DNA of 64,000 nt from Prevotella sp. (lineage in GTDB: Bacteria; Bacteroidota; Bacteroidia; Bacteroidales; Bacteroidaceae): the NCBI GenBank assembly GCA_017475005.1, contig JAFVGI010000066.1, positions 1-64,000 of the forward strand. Direction: 5' to 3'. A program made the translations under genes and the position numbers. Positions 1 through 8,414 of this stretch are shown one piece after another. Below the pieces are notes generated by a model. The model ran no database searches. It saw only the letters and a list, made by a program, of their open reading frames with translations, and was not told the DNA's origin. How positions within the stretch are numbered: position 1 is the stretch's first letter; each line of letters starts with the position of its first letter.

Positions 1-498
1 CTTTGTATAGTGAGACTCAGCAGAAGCAACCTCATCCTCAACACCAGCGAGAACACCAAGTTCACACTCTACTGTAACGTCATACTTGTGAGCATACTCT
101 ACAACCTGACGAGAAATCTTGATATTCTCCTCGTAAGGCAGTGAAGAACCGTCGAACATAACACTTGAGAAGCCCATGTCGATACAATCCTTACAGAGTT
201 CGAAGCTGTCACCGTGATCGAGGTGAAGAACGATTTCAGGCTTTTCGCAACCGAGTTCCTTAGCATAAGCAACAGCACCCTCTGCCATGTAGCGAAGGAT
301 TGAAGCGTTAGCATAGTTACGAGCACCTTTTGATACCTGCATGATAACAGGTGACTTTGTCTCTACTGCAGCCTGAACGATAGCCTGCATCTGCTCCATA
401 GTGTTGAAATTGAATGCTGGGATAGCATAGCCACCAGCAACGGCACGCTTGAACATCTCACGGGTGTTCACAAGGCCAAGGTCTTTGTAATTTACCAT
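1..498 (-). CDS. fba: Class II fructose-bisphosphate aldolase (C-terminal part beyond window)
   Basis: Glycolytic and gluconeogenic enzyme that cleaves fructose-1,6-bisphosphate into DHAP and glyceraldehyde-3-phosphate with a divalent metal. The reverse-strand translation starts MVNYKDLGLVNTREMF at the ATG complementary to 496-498 and stays open for 166 codons to the window edge, so the C-terminal half is missing. Family marks seen are the N-terminal AFNFNTMEQ block, the SKGARNYAN block, and the metal-site stretch HLDHGDSFE with the following MFDGSSLPYEENI. A TAnnTTTG box lies 38 nt upstream of the ATG. The family call is firm; the active-site residues further downstream cannot be seen. Confidence 0.93.
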   Translation of the reverse strand, partial: MVNYKDLGLVNTREMFKRAVAGGYAIPAFNFNTMEQMQAIVQAAVETKSPVIMQVSKGARNYANASILRYMAEGAVAYAKELGCEKPEIVLHLDHGDSFELCKDCIDMGFSSVMFDGSSLPYEENIKISRQVVEYAHKYDVTVECELGVLAGVEDEVASAESHYTK

Positions 499-536
499 TT
501 TGTATATAATTTAACGTGAAAATAACTTTCGGTGTG

Positions 537-544
537 CAAAGTTA
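537..544 (-). promoter_or_regulatory. Bacteroidota -7 box for the aldolase gene
   Basis: Reverse strand reads TAACTTTG, matching the TAnnTTTG consensus of the Bacteroidota primary sigma factor. The -33 zone is occupied by a hexanucleotide tandem repeat (555-578). Confidence 0.6.
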
Positions 545-554
545 GGGAAAAATT

Positions 555-578
555 AACGAAAACGAAAACGAAAACGAA
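555..578. repeat. (AACGAA)x4 tandem repeat in the aldolase promoter
   Basis: Four perfect AACGAA units followed by an A-rich run. On the coding strand this is (TTCGTT)x4, placed about 11-34 nt upstream of the -7 box, where a -33 element would be expected. Confidence 0.85.
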
Positions 579-660
579 AAAATTTTAATTATTTTCCCAC
601 TTTTTTAGCACATCTTCCCCACCTTGTATAATATACATTGCAAAACAGACGTTATTATAA

Positions 661-743
661 TGTATGGTCAAAGGTCTAAGGTCAAAAGTCTAGGGTCAAT
701 TAACATTTCACACTATAAACGGTAAACTATAAACTGTAAACTA
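661..743. repeat. Degenerate intergenic repeats before queH
   Basis: Two flavours of short imperfect repeats fill the spacer: GGTCAAAGGTC-like units (about 664-698) and ACTATAAACGGTAAACT-like units (about 712-742). They end directly at the queH start. Related GGTCAA units occur inside queH itself. No promoter box is visible between the repeats and queH. Confidence 0.7.
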
Positions 744-745
744 GC

Positions 746-1375
746 ATGGTTCTTCTTCATTGCTGTTGCGCCCCATGTTCCGCAGCCATCATTGAATGGA
801 TGATGAATAATGACATCATCCCCACCTTATATTATTATAACCCCAACATATATCCGCAGGAAGAATATCTCATCCGCAAGAACGAACTCACGCGCTATGC
901 TACCGAGCTTGGTCTCACCGTAATTGATGACGACTACGACCACCAGCAGTGGGAAGACTGGGTATGCCACAGTCTCGGCACTTCGGAACTACAAGATTTC
1001 CCTGAGCGCGGCCCACGCTGCCTTGAATGTTTCAAGATGCGTCTGCTCGCTACTGCCCGCAAATGCCAGGAACTCGGCATCGAGCGTTTCACCACTACCC
1101 TCGCCTCTTCGCGTTGGAAGTCCCTCGACCAAATCAATGCTGCCGGCCAATGGGCAGCAGATATGGTGAACGGTCAACGGTCAACGGATGATGGTGAACA
1201 GGCTATGGTCACTTTCTGGGACAAGAACTGGCGCAAGGGAGGCCTTCAGGACCGTCGCAATGCCCTTCTAAAAGAGAAAGGCTTCTACAACCAGCTCTAC
1301 TGCGGCTGCGAGTTTTCGCAAAGACAAAATTTACAGAAAATTCAAAAAGAGGGAGATAATTCCTGTATTGATTAA
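746..1375 (+). CDS. queH: Epoxyqueuosine reductase QueH
   Basis: QueH (former DUF208) reduces epoxyqueuosine to queuosine in tRNA as the last step of Q synthesis; it replaces the cobalamin-dependent QueG. The 209-aa product starts with the hallmark HCCCAPC (residues 5-11), continues with RCLEC (C92, C95), FWDKNWRKGG near 157-166, and YCGCEFS (C186, C188); these cysteines fit the iron-sulfur sites of the family. Residues about 141-154 (VNGQRSTDDGEQAM) come from a GGTCAACGG repeat and look like an in-frame insertion. The last 15 codons overlap, on the opposite strand, the 3' end of the chimeric GltS ORF. Function is confident. Confidence 0.92.
   Translation: MVLLHCCCAPCSAAIIEWMMNNDIIPTLYYYNPNIYPQEEYLIRKNELTRYATELGLTVIDDDYDHQQWEDWVCHSLGTSELQDFPERGPRCLECFKMRLLATARKCQELGIERFTTTLASSRWKSLDQINAAGQWAADMVNGQRSTDDGEQAMVTFWDKNWRKGGLQDRRNALLKEKGFYNQLYCGCEFSQRQNLQKIQKEGDNSCID
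1164..1203. repeat. In-frame GGTCAACGG repeat within queH
   Basis: GGTGAACGGTCAACGG-type units, similar to the intergenic repeats upstream, encode a Gly/Asn/Ser-rich loop between two conserved QueH blocks. Confidence 0.65.
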
Positions 1376-2566
1376 GTCTGCAAACATTGCTCCTATGATT
1401 GGAACGATGAGGAAAGGCTTGACTGTATAGCGATATTTATAACATACAGCACTCATGTTGGCCATCGCATTAGGAGTTGCGCCAAGACCGAAGCCACACA
1501 TTCCCGCACACAGGACAGCAGCGTCATAGTCACGACCTAACAGAGGGAATGCCACCATGTATGCAAACAATGCCATCAGAACCACCTGTGATATCAGGAT
1601 AACTATCAGTGGAAGGGCCAGACTTTGAAGTTCCCAAAGCTTTAGTGATATCATCGCCATTCCGAGGAACAGAGACAGGCAGATATTACCGACACTGACA
1701 ATTCTCTCCATATCAAGATGCTTATCAGCCTTCACCCATTTGCCGTTTTCCTTGTATTTGACGAATCCTATAGTATTACGGGCAATAGCTGCTAATATCA
1801 ATGCTCCAAAATATGTTGGGAACGTGACGCCCGTCATTTTGAACAACCAGCTCAATATGGTTCCGCCACCCATTACCAGAAGAATGCAATAGGAAGCCTT
1901 CGCATACTGCTGGAACTCCTGTTCATTCGTGCTGATACGTTTTGTACGACCTGTTGGCGATGCCTCGTCACTCTCTATACCAGCCATAGCAGGATCGATC
2001 TCTTCATCTGGCGCTTGCACTTGTTCATGCGTCAGTTTCGTGCGGATAATCCTCTCTGCGTCCTGATGACGATAAGACGTATTGGCATAGAGGTCAGTAC
2101 CCTTACTGCCGTATAACGCATTCACGGTACCAATGCCGGCAGCATCCTTTCCGAAGTCACCCTGTCCTTCCACGAAGCCTTTCACCTTTTCAGGCATCTT
2201 CATGTTGATATCCATCACCCTGCCCATTCCGATGGTACCCTTCGCTACACCCGTATTGTCACAAACCTGAATCTTAGCGATATCCTTGGCCTTCATTTGG
2301 CTAAGAATCAATCTTGTGTCACCATTCACCGGACAGTTGTCGATGCGCAGGTTATAGATACCGATAACATCCTCATAACCGGCAATCATCAACTCCGGCA
2401 TCATCTGGAGAATATCCATCAGCGTTTCCTCCCCTGTCAGTTCCATTCGCTGGGGATATATCATCGCCCTGTCAGCCTTTATCTCTATGATGGGCACATC
2501 ATTTTGCGCGCCCATAGAGGCCGACAACAGCAAACAGCTTATTAATATGAGAATATGTCGGTACAT
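1331..2566 (-). CDS. Chimeric ORF: TonB-receptor-like N-terminus fused to C-terminal half of GltS
   Basis: A single 411-codon ORF with two incompatible halves. Residues 1-20 are a signal peptide ending near GAQ. Residues about 25-180 resemble the plug and early barrel of a TonB-dependent receptor (LMDILQMMPELMI, a Cys/Asn-rich loop, DIAKIQVCDNTG, then VKGFVEGQGDF and YANTSYRHQDA). Residues about 214-411 are the second half of a sodium/glutamate symporter: SVGNICLSLFLGMAMISLKL, GRDYDAAVLCAGMCGFGLG, ATPNAMANM, and a closing hydrophobic stretch. GltS is normally about 400 aa with two inverted halves; the first half is absent. The junction lies around 1930-2020. An outer-membrane plug and an inner-membrane carrier half are unlikely to make one working protein, so this is probably a deletion fusion or decaying gene; misassembly is an alternative. 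Confidence 0.7.
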   Translation of the reverse strand: MYRHILILISCLLLSASMGAQNDVPIIEIKADRAMIYPQRMELTGEETLMDILQMMPELMIAGYEDVIGIYNLRIDNCPVNGDTRLILSQMKAKDIAKIQVCDNTGVAKGTIGMGRVMDINMKMPEKVKGFVEGQGDFGKDAAGIGTVNALYGSKGTDLYANTSYRHQDAERIIRTKLTHEQVQAPDEEIDPAMAGIESDEASPTGRTKRISTNEQEFQQYAKASYCILLVMGGGTILSWLFKMTGVTFPTYFGALILAAIARNTIGFVKYKENGKWVKADKHLDMERIVSVGNICLSLFLGMAMISLKLWELQSLALPLIVILISQVVLMALFAYMVAFPLLGRDYDAAVLCAGMCGFGLGATPNAMANMSAVCYKYRYTVKPFLIVPIIGAMFADLINTGIISLFLNFL

Positions 2567-2625
2567 TTATCTTCTACGTGACGGAGTTTTTGTAGGTTAA
2601 ATAAAGAAAGATATATAATTCGGTG

Positions 2626-2633
2626 CAAAGATA
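2626..2633 (-). promoter_or_regulatory. -7 box for the chimeric ORF
   Basis: Reverse strand TATCTTTG, about 60 nt before the ATG at 2566. Confidence 0.55.
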
Positions 2634-2653
2634 CTATTAAGAGAGCAAAATAC

Positions 2654-2687
2654 CAAGCAAAAGAGAAACTATTTTCATTTTTGCTTG
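2654..2687. repeat. Inverted repeat in the divergent spacer
   Basis: CAAGCAAAA at 2654-2662 and its exact complement TTTTGCTTG at 2679-2687, loop 16 nt. It sits upstream of both divergent promoters. Further right (2705-2770) CCCTAG-type motifs recur three times; I cannot assign them. The rest of 2567-2927 holds the two promoters and a short repeat. Confidence 0.5.
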
Positions 2688-2870
2688 TATTTAGTCACTT
2701 TTCGTCCCTAGGAGGCTACACGTGCAATGCCCTAGAGGGTAACTAGAAAAATATTATTCCCTAACTAGGCAGGAAATTTGGTTATTGAAAGAAGGGCATA
2801 GTTCCAGGCAAAAATAGAGGTCTCCAAACAAAAAATAGAGCACTTGTTTTGAAGTCTCAGATAATTTGAT

Positions 2871-2878
2871 TACTTTTG
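2871..2878 (+). promoter_or_regulatory. -7 box for nhaD
   Basis: TACTTTTG, with a TTTTG about 20 nt upstream that suits the -33 element. The leader then runs through TTAATTCATAATTC repeats (2893-2925) to the ATG at 2928. Confidence 0.6.
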
Positions 2879-2892
2879 CAGCGAAAGTTTTC

Positions 2893-2925
2893 TCTTAATT
2901 CATAATTCTTAATTCATAATTAAAT
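2893..2925. repeat. TTAATTCATAATTC repeat in nhaD leader
   Basis: Two and a half copies of a TTAATTCATAATTC-like unit directly before the ATG; a sister of the GAATTATGAATT repeat between pstS and the porin. Confidence 0.7.
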
Positions 2926-2927
2926 AA

Positions 2928-4283
2928 ATGTCAACATTATCTTTGATGATTGTCATTGTCTTCTGTATCGGCTATTTCTGCATAGCCATAGAGAGCCTGA
3001 CAAAAGTGAACAAGGCAGCCGTAGCGCTGCTGATGTTTGTAGCAACGTGGACACTGTTCATGTTTGCCCCCGAGTTATATCTGCCAGAAGCTATCGGTGA
3101 GCTGAAGGCCGCTGTGGTAAGCACCGAAATAGAGCACCACTTGGGCTCGACAGCCACAACGCTGTTTTTCCTGATGGGCGCCATGACGATTGTGGAGCTG
3201 GTCGATCAGAATGGCGGCTTCAACTTTGTACGCAACACACTGCAGACCAAGTCGAAGAGAGCATTGCTGTGGCGTATCGCCTTTATGACGTTCATACTGT
3301 CGGCCATTCTTGACAACCTGACGACATCTATCGTGATGATTATGATTCTGCGCAAGCTCGTTGCCGACAAACAAGACCGCCTCATCTATGCCGCCTTGGT
3401 AGTCATTGCGGCCAACTCCGGTGGCGCTTTCTCGCCTATCGGCGACGTAACCACCATCATGCTATGGAACAAGGGCGTTATCACTGCAGCTGGTGTCATC
3501 ATGGAGATTTTCATCCCTTCGCTGGTATCAATGGTCATTCCTGCCTACCTCCTGTCGCTGTCACTGAAAGGCGGCCTAACATCCGTTCAGGAGACAACCG
3601 TCGCTGAAGAGAGTGACGGCCTGTCATCTACTCAGCGTAAGGCCATCTTCTTCCTCGGTGTGGGCGGTCTCATATTCGTACCAATATTCAAGACCATCAC
3701 CCACCTGCCACCGTTTGTTGGCATCCTGCTCGTGCTTGGCGTGCTTTGGACGGTGACAGAGATTTTCTATACCCGCATCCATCAGGAACAAGAGGATACC
3801 GCAGACAACCGCAACACCCAGAAGCGCGTATCAAAGATGCTTTCACGCATCGACATGGACACCATACTCTTCTTCCTCGGCATATTGATGGCCGTAGGCT
3901 GTCTGGAGACTATCGGTGTGCTCGAAATGCTCGGTAAGGGTCTCGACACAGTATTTGAGGGCAACCACTATCTGGTGACAGGCATCATTGGTGTGCTGTC
4001 CAGCATCGTCGATAACGTGCCTCTCGTAGCAGGCTGCATGGGTATGTATCCCGTTACACCCACTGGCGACATGGCCATCGACGGCATCTTCTGGCAGCTG
4101 CTCGCCTACTGCGCCGGCGTGGGCGGTTCGATGCTCATCATCGGCTCCGCTGCAGGCGTCGTCGTCATGGGACTGGAGAAGATAACCTTCGGCTGGTACA
4201 TGAAGAAAATCACGTGGATTGCCTTCACCGGCTACCTCGCCGGCATACTCATCTACTGGATTGAGAAGACATTCCTATTCTAA
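2928..4283 (+). CDS. nhaD: Na+/H+ antiporter NhaD
   Basis: Inner-membrane antiporter of the ion transporter superfamily, expelling Na+ in exchange for protons. The 451-aa product is almost wholly hydrophobic with about 11-13 membrane segments and carries the family blocks HHLGSTATTLFFLMGAMTIV, DQNGGFNF, LSAILDNLTTSIVM, AANSGGAFSPIGDVTT and SSIVDNVPLVAG; the Asp/Asn-rich paired motifs are typical of NhaD/ArsB-like carriers. It is followed by a strong hairpin terminator. Together with the downstream Nqr pump it makes sense as part of a sodium cycle: Nqr exports Na+ using redox energy, while NhaD links Na+ to pH homeostasis (inference). Confidence 0.92.
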   Translation: MSTLSLMIVIVFCIGYFCIAIESLTKVNKAAVALLMFVATWTLFMFAPELYLPEAIGELKAAVVSTEIEHHLGSTATTLFFLMGAMTIVELVDQNGGFNFVRNTLQTKSKRALLWRIAFMTFILSAILDNLTTSIVMIMILRKLVADKQDRLIYAALVVIAANSGGAFSPIGDVTTIMLWNKGVITAAGVIMEIFIPSLVSMVIPAYLLSLSLKGGLTSVQETTVAEESDGLSSTQRKAIFFLGVGGLIFVPIFKTITHLPPFVGILLVLGVLWTVTEIFYTRIHQEQEDTADNRNTQKRVSKMLSRIDMDTILFFLGILMAVGCLETIGVLEMLGKGLDTVFEGNHYLVTGIIGVLSSIVDNVPLVAGCMGMYPVTPTGDMAIDGIFWQLLAYCAGVGGSMLIIGSAAGVVVMGLEKITFGWYMKKITWIAFTGYLAGILIYWIEKTFLF

Positions 4284-4298
4284 AATATAACGTTTTAT

Positions 4299-4336
4299 AA
4301 TAATCCCTGACAAGTTAATTCTTGCCAGGGATTATT
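4299..4336 (+). terminator. Hairpin terminator of nhaD
   Basis: AATAATCCCTGaCAAG, loop TTAATT, CTTGcCAGGGATTATT: a 16-bp stem with one mismatch, 15 nt after the stop codon. Confidence 0.75.
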
Positions 4337-4365
4337 AGTATCAAACGGAGCAACCCGTTAAACTA

Positions 4366-4402
4366 CACACCGTTCTGCATGAGCATAGCGGTGGTGTTTT
4401 TT
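4366..4402 (+). terminator. Second hairpin with T-tract
   Basis: CACACCG (4366-4372) faces CGGTGGTG and is followed by six T residues. It looks like an intrinsic terminator but has no gene directly before it apart from nhaD, so it may be a leftover of a lost gene or a back-up terminator. Confidence 0.4.
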
Positions 4403-4443
4403 CGCTGATGTCTATCAAATTAGTACGACATATAAACATCTGT

Positions 4444-4549
4444 CTGCAGGCAGCTCCTAGGCTCCTCCTTGCCTGCTCCGTGCCAGTTCCTAAGCTGCTC
4501 CAAAGGGTTGTTTGAGTAAGCTTAGGAGCAGGCTAGAGCGAGGCTGCAG
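4444..4549. repeat. Long imperfect hairpin with CTGCAG ends
   Basis: The block begins and ends with CTGCAG. Inside, GCCTGCT (4471-4477) and CCTAAGCT (4489-4496) pair with the continuous arm at 4519-4533. The left arm has an extra 9-11 nt, so the structure has one large bulge. No ORF of note lies inside. It could be a small non-autonomous element or an RNA; I cannot assign it. Confidence 0.45.
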
Positions 4550-4550
4550 T

Positions 4551-4592
4551 GAGAGAAGTGAGTGGGAAGAAGATGAGGGATGATGTAAGAAG
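4551..4592. repeat. GAAGAAG/GGATGATGTAAGAAGG repeat
   Basis: A degenerate purine-rich repeat. Its core GGATGATGTAAGAAGG is found again, as reverse complement, at the 5' end of btuC (60274-60317), and in a looser form at the 3' end of hemA. Confidence 0.65.
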
Positions 4593-4650
4593 GCTGATAG
4601 CTGAGATTCCGTTTTTCCGTACTTTATTTTGTAGAGTGTAGGATTTTTTG

Positions 4651-4658
4651 TAACTTTG
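4651..4658 (+). promoter_or_regulatory. -7 box for the rhuM-like gene
   Basis: TAACTTTG with TTTTG about 19 nt upstream. The roughly 105-nt leader that follows can form two small hairpins: GCCGT/ACGGC around 4658-4675 and GCGAA/TTCGC around 4674-4689. Confidence 0.55.
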
Positions 4659-4770
4659 CCGTCGTAAACAACGGCGAACCTGCTTTCGCTCGGCATAATG
4701 AAAACGTGTTTTCCATCTGCCCTCGCTTAATTGCAGCTTTGCAAACGGATTGAAAACGTTATAAGGATTT

Positions 4771-5802
4771 ATGGCAAAGAAAGAGAATAACGAATTGGTG
4801 AATAGGAATCAGGCTTTTCTTATATATCAGGACGATAACGGAACAACTCGTGTGAACGTAAGATTTGAGGGCGAGGACGTGTGGCTGACGCAAGAGCAGA
4901 TGATGGATCTGTTTGATGCTTCGCAACAGGATGTGAGCTATCACATCGGACAGATATACGAAGATGAAGAACAAGACCCAGAACGAACTCACAAAAAATT
5001 TTTGTTAGTTCGCCAAGAGGGAAATCGTAGCGTTAAGCGACAGATAAGCCACTACAATCTGGACATGATTATCGCCGTGGGATATAGGGTTAGGTCGCAG
5101 GTAGCTACGCGCTTCCGTCAATGGGCTACGGCACATCTGCGTGAGTTTATCCAGAAGGGATTCGTGCTAGATGATGAACGACTAAAGGGTAACCGCAGCC
5201 GTTATTTCAGGGAGCTGCTACAACGCATCCGTGACATTCGCAGCAGCGAGCGCAACCTCTATCAACAGGTGACAGATATCTTCATCACGAGCATCGATTA
5301 TGATCCTAACGCCAATCTGACGCGTCAGTTCTTTGCAACGGTTCAGAACAAGTTGCACTATGCGGCTCATCAGCATACGGCTGCCGAGCTGATATACGAC
5401 AGGGTGGATGCTGACAAGCCAATGGTGGGAATGACAAACTTCAAAGGCAACTATATCACGAAGGAGGATGTGCAGATAGCAAAGAACTACCTGACAGAGC
5501 AGGAGCTAACCTATCTGAACTTGCTGGTATCACAATACTTGGACTTTGCTGAAATCCAGGCGCTCCAGCAGTTGCCCATGAGAATGGTGGAATGGATAGA
5601 GAAACTGGACGAACTGATGAAACTATCAGGCAGACAACTGCTGGTGGATAAAGGTTCAATAAGTCATGAACAGGCGAAGCAGAAAGCCATCGCTGAGTTT
5701 GAAAAATACCGCAAGCTAGAGATGCTGCAATACGAAAGCGACTACGACAGGGCCATTAGAGAACTGATAGACAAAGAGAAGGAGAAAAACAATGAATCAT
5801 AG
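4771..5802 (+). CDS. rhuM: RhuM family protein
   Basis: A 343-aa protein of the RhuM (virulence protein RhuM) family, whose members are scattered among genomic and defence islands and have no settled biochemical role. Seen here: the N-terminal block VWLTQEQMMDLFDASQQDVS (DNA-binding-like), the centre NLDMIIAVGYRVRSQVATRF followed by RQWATAHLREFIQKGFVLDD, then ELLQRIRDIRSSERNLYQQV and the SIDYDPNANLTRQFFATVQN block that defines the family, and a charged C-terminus. The start at 4771 is preceded by an AT-rich spacer. It stands alone between a hairpin-rich spacer and a terminator, with no restriction or toxin partner nearby, which suggests a single-gene acquisition (inference). Confidence 0.85.
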   Translation: MAKKENNELVNRNQAFLIYQDDNGTTRVNVRFEGEDVWLTQEQMMDLFDASQQDVSYHIGQIYEDEEQDPERTHKKFLLVRQEGNRSVKRQISHYNLDMIIAVGYRVRSQVATRFRQWATAHLREFIQKGFVLDDERLKGNRSRYFRELLQRIRDIRSSERNLYQQVTDIFITSIDYDPNANLTRQFFATVQNKLHYAAHQHTAAELIYDRVDADKPMVGMTNFKGNYITKEDVQIAKNYLTEQELTYLNLLVSQYLDFAEIQALQQLPMRMVEWIEKLDELMKLSGRQLLVDKGSISHEQAKQKAIAEFEKYRKLEMLQYESDYDRAIRELIDKEKEKNNES

Positions 5803-5825
5803 TAATCAGAACACAATCGAGAAAT

Positions 5826-5860
5826 AAAAAAGATGCAAGGTTATGGCCTTGCATCTTTTT
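5826..5860. terminator. Bidirectional terminator between rhuM and nqrF
   Basis: AAAAAGATGCAAGG, 6-nt loop, CCTTGCATCTTTTT: perfect stem with A-tract and T-tract, so it can stop transcription from both convergent units. Confidence 0.8.
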
Positions 5861-5877
5861 ATTTTGCCTGCGGGGAT

Positions 5878-7161
5878 TTATCCACCGAAGTTGTCGAAGC
5901 GTATCATGTCGTCTTCTACACCAAGAGAGTGTAGCAAGTCGAGCACGGTCTTTGCCATCATTGGAGGTCCGCAGAGGTAGTACTCGCAGTCTTCTGGTGC
6001 CTCGTGAGCTTTCAGATAGGTGTCGCCCATTACTGGTGCTACGAAGCCCGGAGTGTATTTGATGCCTGCTGCGTCCGCCTTTGGATCTGGACGGTCGAGT
6101 GCCAGATGGAAGTGGAAGTTAGGGAAGTCCTTCTCCAACTGCAGGAAGTCATCGAGGAATGGTATCTCCTCAAGAGCACGCGCACCATAGAAGTAGTGCA
6201 TTGGGCGCTTGCGGTCTTCGTCGTTGACGCCGTGTCCCTTCAGCATGTGCATAATCTGTGCACGCAGAGGAGCCATACCGGCACCACCACCTACCCATAT
6301 CATCTCACGACCAGTGCCGTACTGTGGACGGAACTCTCCGTAAGGTCCTGACATACGAACCTTGTCGCCTGGCTTCAGTGAGAAGATGAATGTTGATGCT
6401 ATGCCGCAAGGTACATCCATGAAGCCTGTACCCTGATCCTTTGGCTTGAACGGAGGTGTTGCGATACGCACATTAAGTGTGATGATATCACCTTCGTCAG
6501 GATAGTTCGCCATAGAGTAAGCACGGATGGTAGCAACCTCATTCTTCTGCTTAAGACCGAAGAGTCCGAACTTCTCCCATGCAGGCAGATAGGTATCACC
6601 GATAAGGGACTTGTCGAACTTGTTGTAGTCGAGGTCGTACTCTGGGATGACAATCTGTGCGTAAGAACCTGGCTCGAAGTCCATGTGCTCACCTGGAGGC
6701 AGCTGTACCTTGAATTCCTTGATGAAGGTAGCCACATTCTTATTACCTATAACTGTGCACTCCCATTCCTTTACACCGAGGACGCTTTCAGGAACCTTCA
6801 CTTCCATATCGCCCTTCACCTTTGCCTGACAGCCGAGACGCCACTTGTCCTTTATCTCCTTACGAGAGAAATGTGGACGCTCAGAGTCGAGTATCTCACC
6901 GCCACCAGAGAGAATCTGCAGTTTACACTGTCCGCAGCTGGCCTTACCACCACAAGCAGAAGGCAGGAAGATGCCGTTCTCATTAAGGGTAGCCATTACG
7001 CTGTTGCCCTGATCAACTGTAAGTTTTGTATCACCATTGACAGTCAATGTCACCTGTCCGCTTGGAGACAAATATTTCTTTGCCACAAGAAGGACAACGA
7101 CCAAGACGAGTATTACAATTAAGAATACCGCTATACTAAGTATAATAAAACTTGTGTTCAT
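5878..7161 (-). CDS. nqrF: Na+-translocating NADH:quinone reductase subunit F
   Basis: Entry subunit of Na+-NQR: takes electrons from NADH through FAD to a [2Fe-2S] cluster. The 427-aa product has an N-terminal membrane anchor (residues 5-27), a ferredoxin-like domain with C70, C76, C79 and C111 in the spacing of characterised NqrF, an FAD domain with RAYSMANYP and GPYGEFR, and an NAD-binding region with GGGAGMAPLRAQI and YLCGPPMM near the end. Last gene of the nqrABCDEF run and followed by a strong terminator. Only 12 nt separate it from nqrE. Confidence 0.96.
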   Translation of the reverse strand: MNTSFIILSIAVFLIVILVLVVVLLVAKKYLSPSGQVTLTVNGDTKLTVDQGNSVMATLNENGIFLPSACGGKASCGQCKLQILSGGGEILDSERPHFSRKEIKDKWRLGCQAKVKGDMEVKVPESVLGVKEWECTVIGNKNVATFIKEFKVQLPPGEHMDFEPGSYAQIVIPEYDLDYNKFDKSLIGDTYLPAWEKFGLFGLKQKNEVATIRAYSMANYPDEGDIITLNVRIATPPFKPKDQGTGFMDVPCGIASTFIFSLKPGDKVRMSGPYGEFRPQYGTGREMIWVGGGAGMAPLRAQIMHMLKGHGVNDEDRKRPMHYFYGARALEEIPFLDDFLQLEKDFPNFHFHLALDRPDPKADAAGIKYTPGFVAPVMGDTYLKAHEAPEDCEYYLCGPPMMAKTVLDLLHSLGVEDDMIRFDNFGG

Positions 7162-7173
7162 TCTGCCCTCCTA

Positions 7174-7800
7174 TTATAGTTTAAGTCCTGAGAAACACAT
7201 CATTGCCATAGCCATCAGGCCTACAACGATAAACGAAATACCAAGTCCCTGAAGTGGCTTTGGAACATCTGAGTACTGCATCTTTTCCCTTATGGCACCC
7301 AATGACACGATAGCGAGAGTCCAACCGAAACCGGAGCCGATGGCATAAACCATAGCATCCCAAACGCTACCGAGATACTGAGTATTTGCAGGGTCGAGGT
7401 TGATGCGCTGCTGCATGAAGAGTGATGCACCCATGATGGCACAGTTTACTGCTATCAGCGGCAGGAAGATACCCAACGCACCATAGAGAGATGGTGAGAA
7501 ACGCTCTACTATCATTTCCACCAGCTGCACGATACCTGCAATCACAGCAATGAAGAGGATGAATGCAAGGTAAGACAGGTCAACGCCCTCTACCATACAG
7601 TCAGGTCCGAGAACCTCTGTCTGCAGCAGGTAGTTGACAGGAACAGTAATAAACAATACGAATGTTACTGCTATACCCAGTCCCAAAGATGTCTTTACAT
7701 TCTTACTAACGGCAAGGTAAGAACACATGCCGAGGAAGAAGGCAAATATCATGTTGTCGACAAAAATCGACCTGAAGAATAAATTAATCATCTGTTCCAT
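7174..7800 (-). CDS. nqrE: Na+-NQR subunit E
   Basis: Integral membrane subunit; NqrD and NqrE form the pseudo-symmetrical pair that carries a membrane [2Fe-2S] centre. 208 aa, six predicted membrane segments; starts [20 protein letters not shown] and shows [15 protein letters not shown], with a Cys in the first half and another near the end as expected for the shared cluster. Its ATG touches the last base of nqrD, indicating translational coupling. Confidence 0.95.
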   Translation of the reverse strand: MEQMINLFFRSIFVDNMIFAFFLGMCSYLAVSKNVKTSLGLGIAVTFVLFITVPVNYLLQTEVLGPDCMVEGVDLSYLAFILFIAVIAGIVQLVEMIVERFSPSLYGALGIFLPLIAVNCAIMGASLFMQQRINLDPANTQYLGSVWDAMVYAIGSGFGWTLAIVSLGAIREKMQYSDVPKPLQGLGISFIVVGLMAMAMMCFSGLKL

Positions 7801-8414
7801 TATGCTTCCTCCTTATAAAAGAATGCTCTGTGCACCCATATTACACATCCGATGATGATAAGCGCCATAGCTGGCATTGTCATCATACCATTGTTGATAT
7901 ATCCAAAGTCGTAAGCTCCTTCAGGAATTATCTGATATCCCAGCAGTGAGCCACGTCCGAAGAATTCGCGTGCAGCACCCACGATAACGAGTATCATACC
8001 GTATCCGAGACCGTTTGCGAAACCATCCACGAGAGAAGGCCAAGGCTTGTTCTGCATAGCAAAAGCCTCCAAGCGACCCATCAGGATACAGTTGGTGATT
8101 ATCAGACCTACATATACAGAGAGCTGTACACTAACATCATAAACAAATGCCTTCAACACCTGTGATACGATAGTTACGAGGGCAGCAACGACAACCAGCT
8201 GCACCACGATACGTATTCTGTTAGGGATAGTGTTACGAAGAACAGAAATTATGAGGTTGCTGAAGGAGGTAATTACCGTCACAGCAATACCCATGACAAG
8301 AGCTGGCTTCAGCTGTGATGTAACAGCCAAGGCACTACAGATACCGAGCACCTGCACAAGCACCGGATTGAGCACATTCAACGGTGCCATAAATACTTCC
8401 TTTATCTTATTCAT
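7800..8414 (-). CDS. nqrD: Na+-NQR subunit D
   Basis: Membrane partner of NqrE (RnfA/RnfE-like fold). 204 aa and mostly hydrophobic; blocks [34 protein letters not shown] and [20 protein letters not shown] match the family, including the Cys residues at GICSA and TNCI that bridge the NqrD/E cluster. Overlaps nqrC by 8 nt. Confidence 0.95.
   Translation of the reverse strand: MNKIKEVFMAPLNVLNPVLVQVLGICSALAVTSQLKPALVMGIAVTVITSFSNLIISVLRNTIPNRIRIVVQLVVVAALVTIVSQVLKAFVYDVSVQLSVYVGLIITNCILMGRLEAFAMQNKPWPSLVDGFANGLGYGMILVIVGAAREFFGRGSLLGYQIIPEGAYDFGYINNGMMTMPAMALIIIGCVIWVHRAFFYKEEA

Noticed and set aside
4771-5802. Toxin of a toxin-antitoxin or restriction system
   Set aside because: No adjacent partner gene, methyltransferase or specificity subunit is present; only the RhuM family call is supported.
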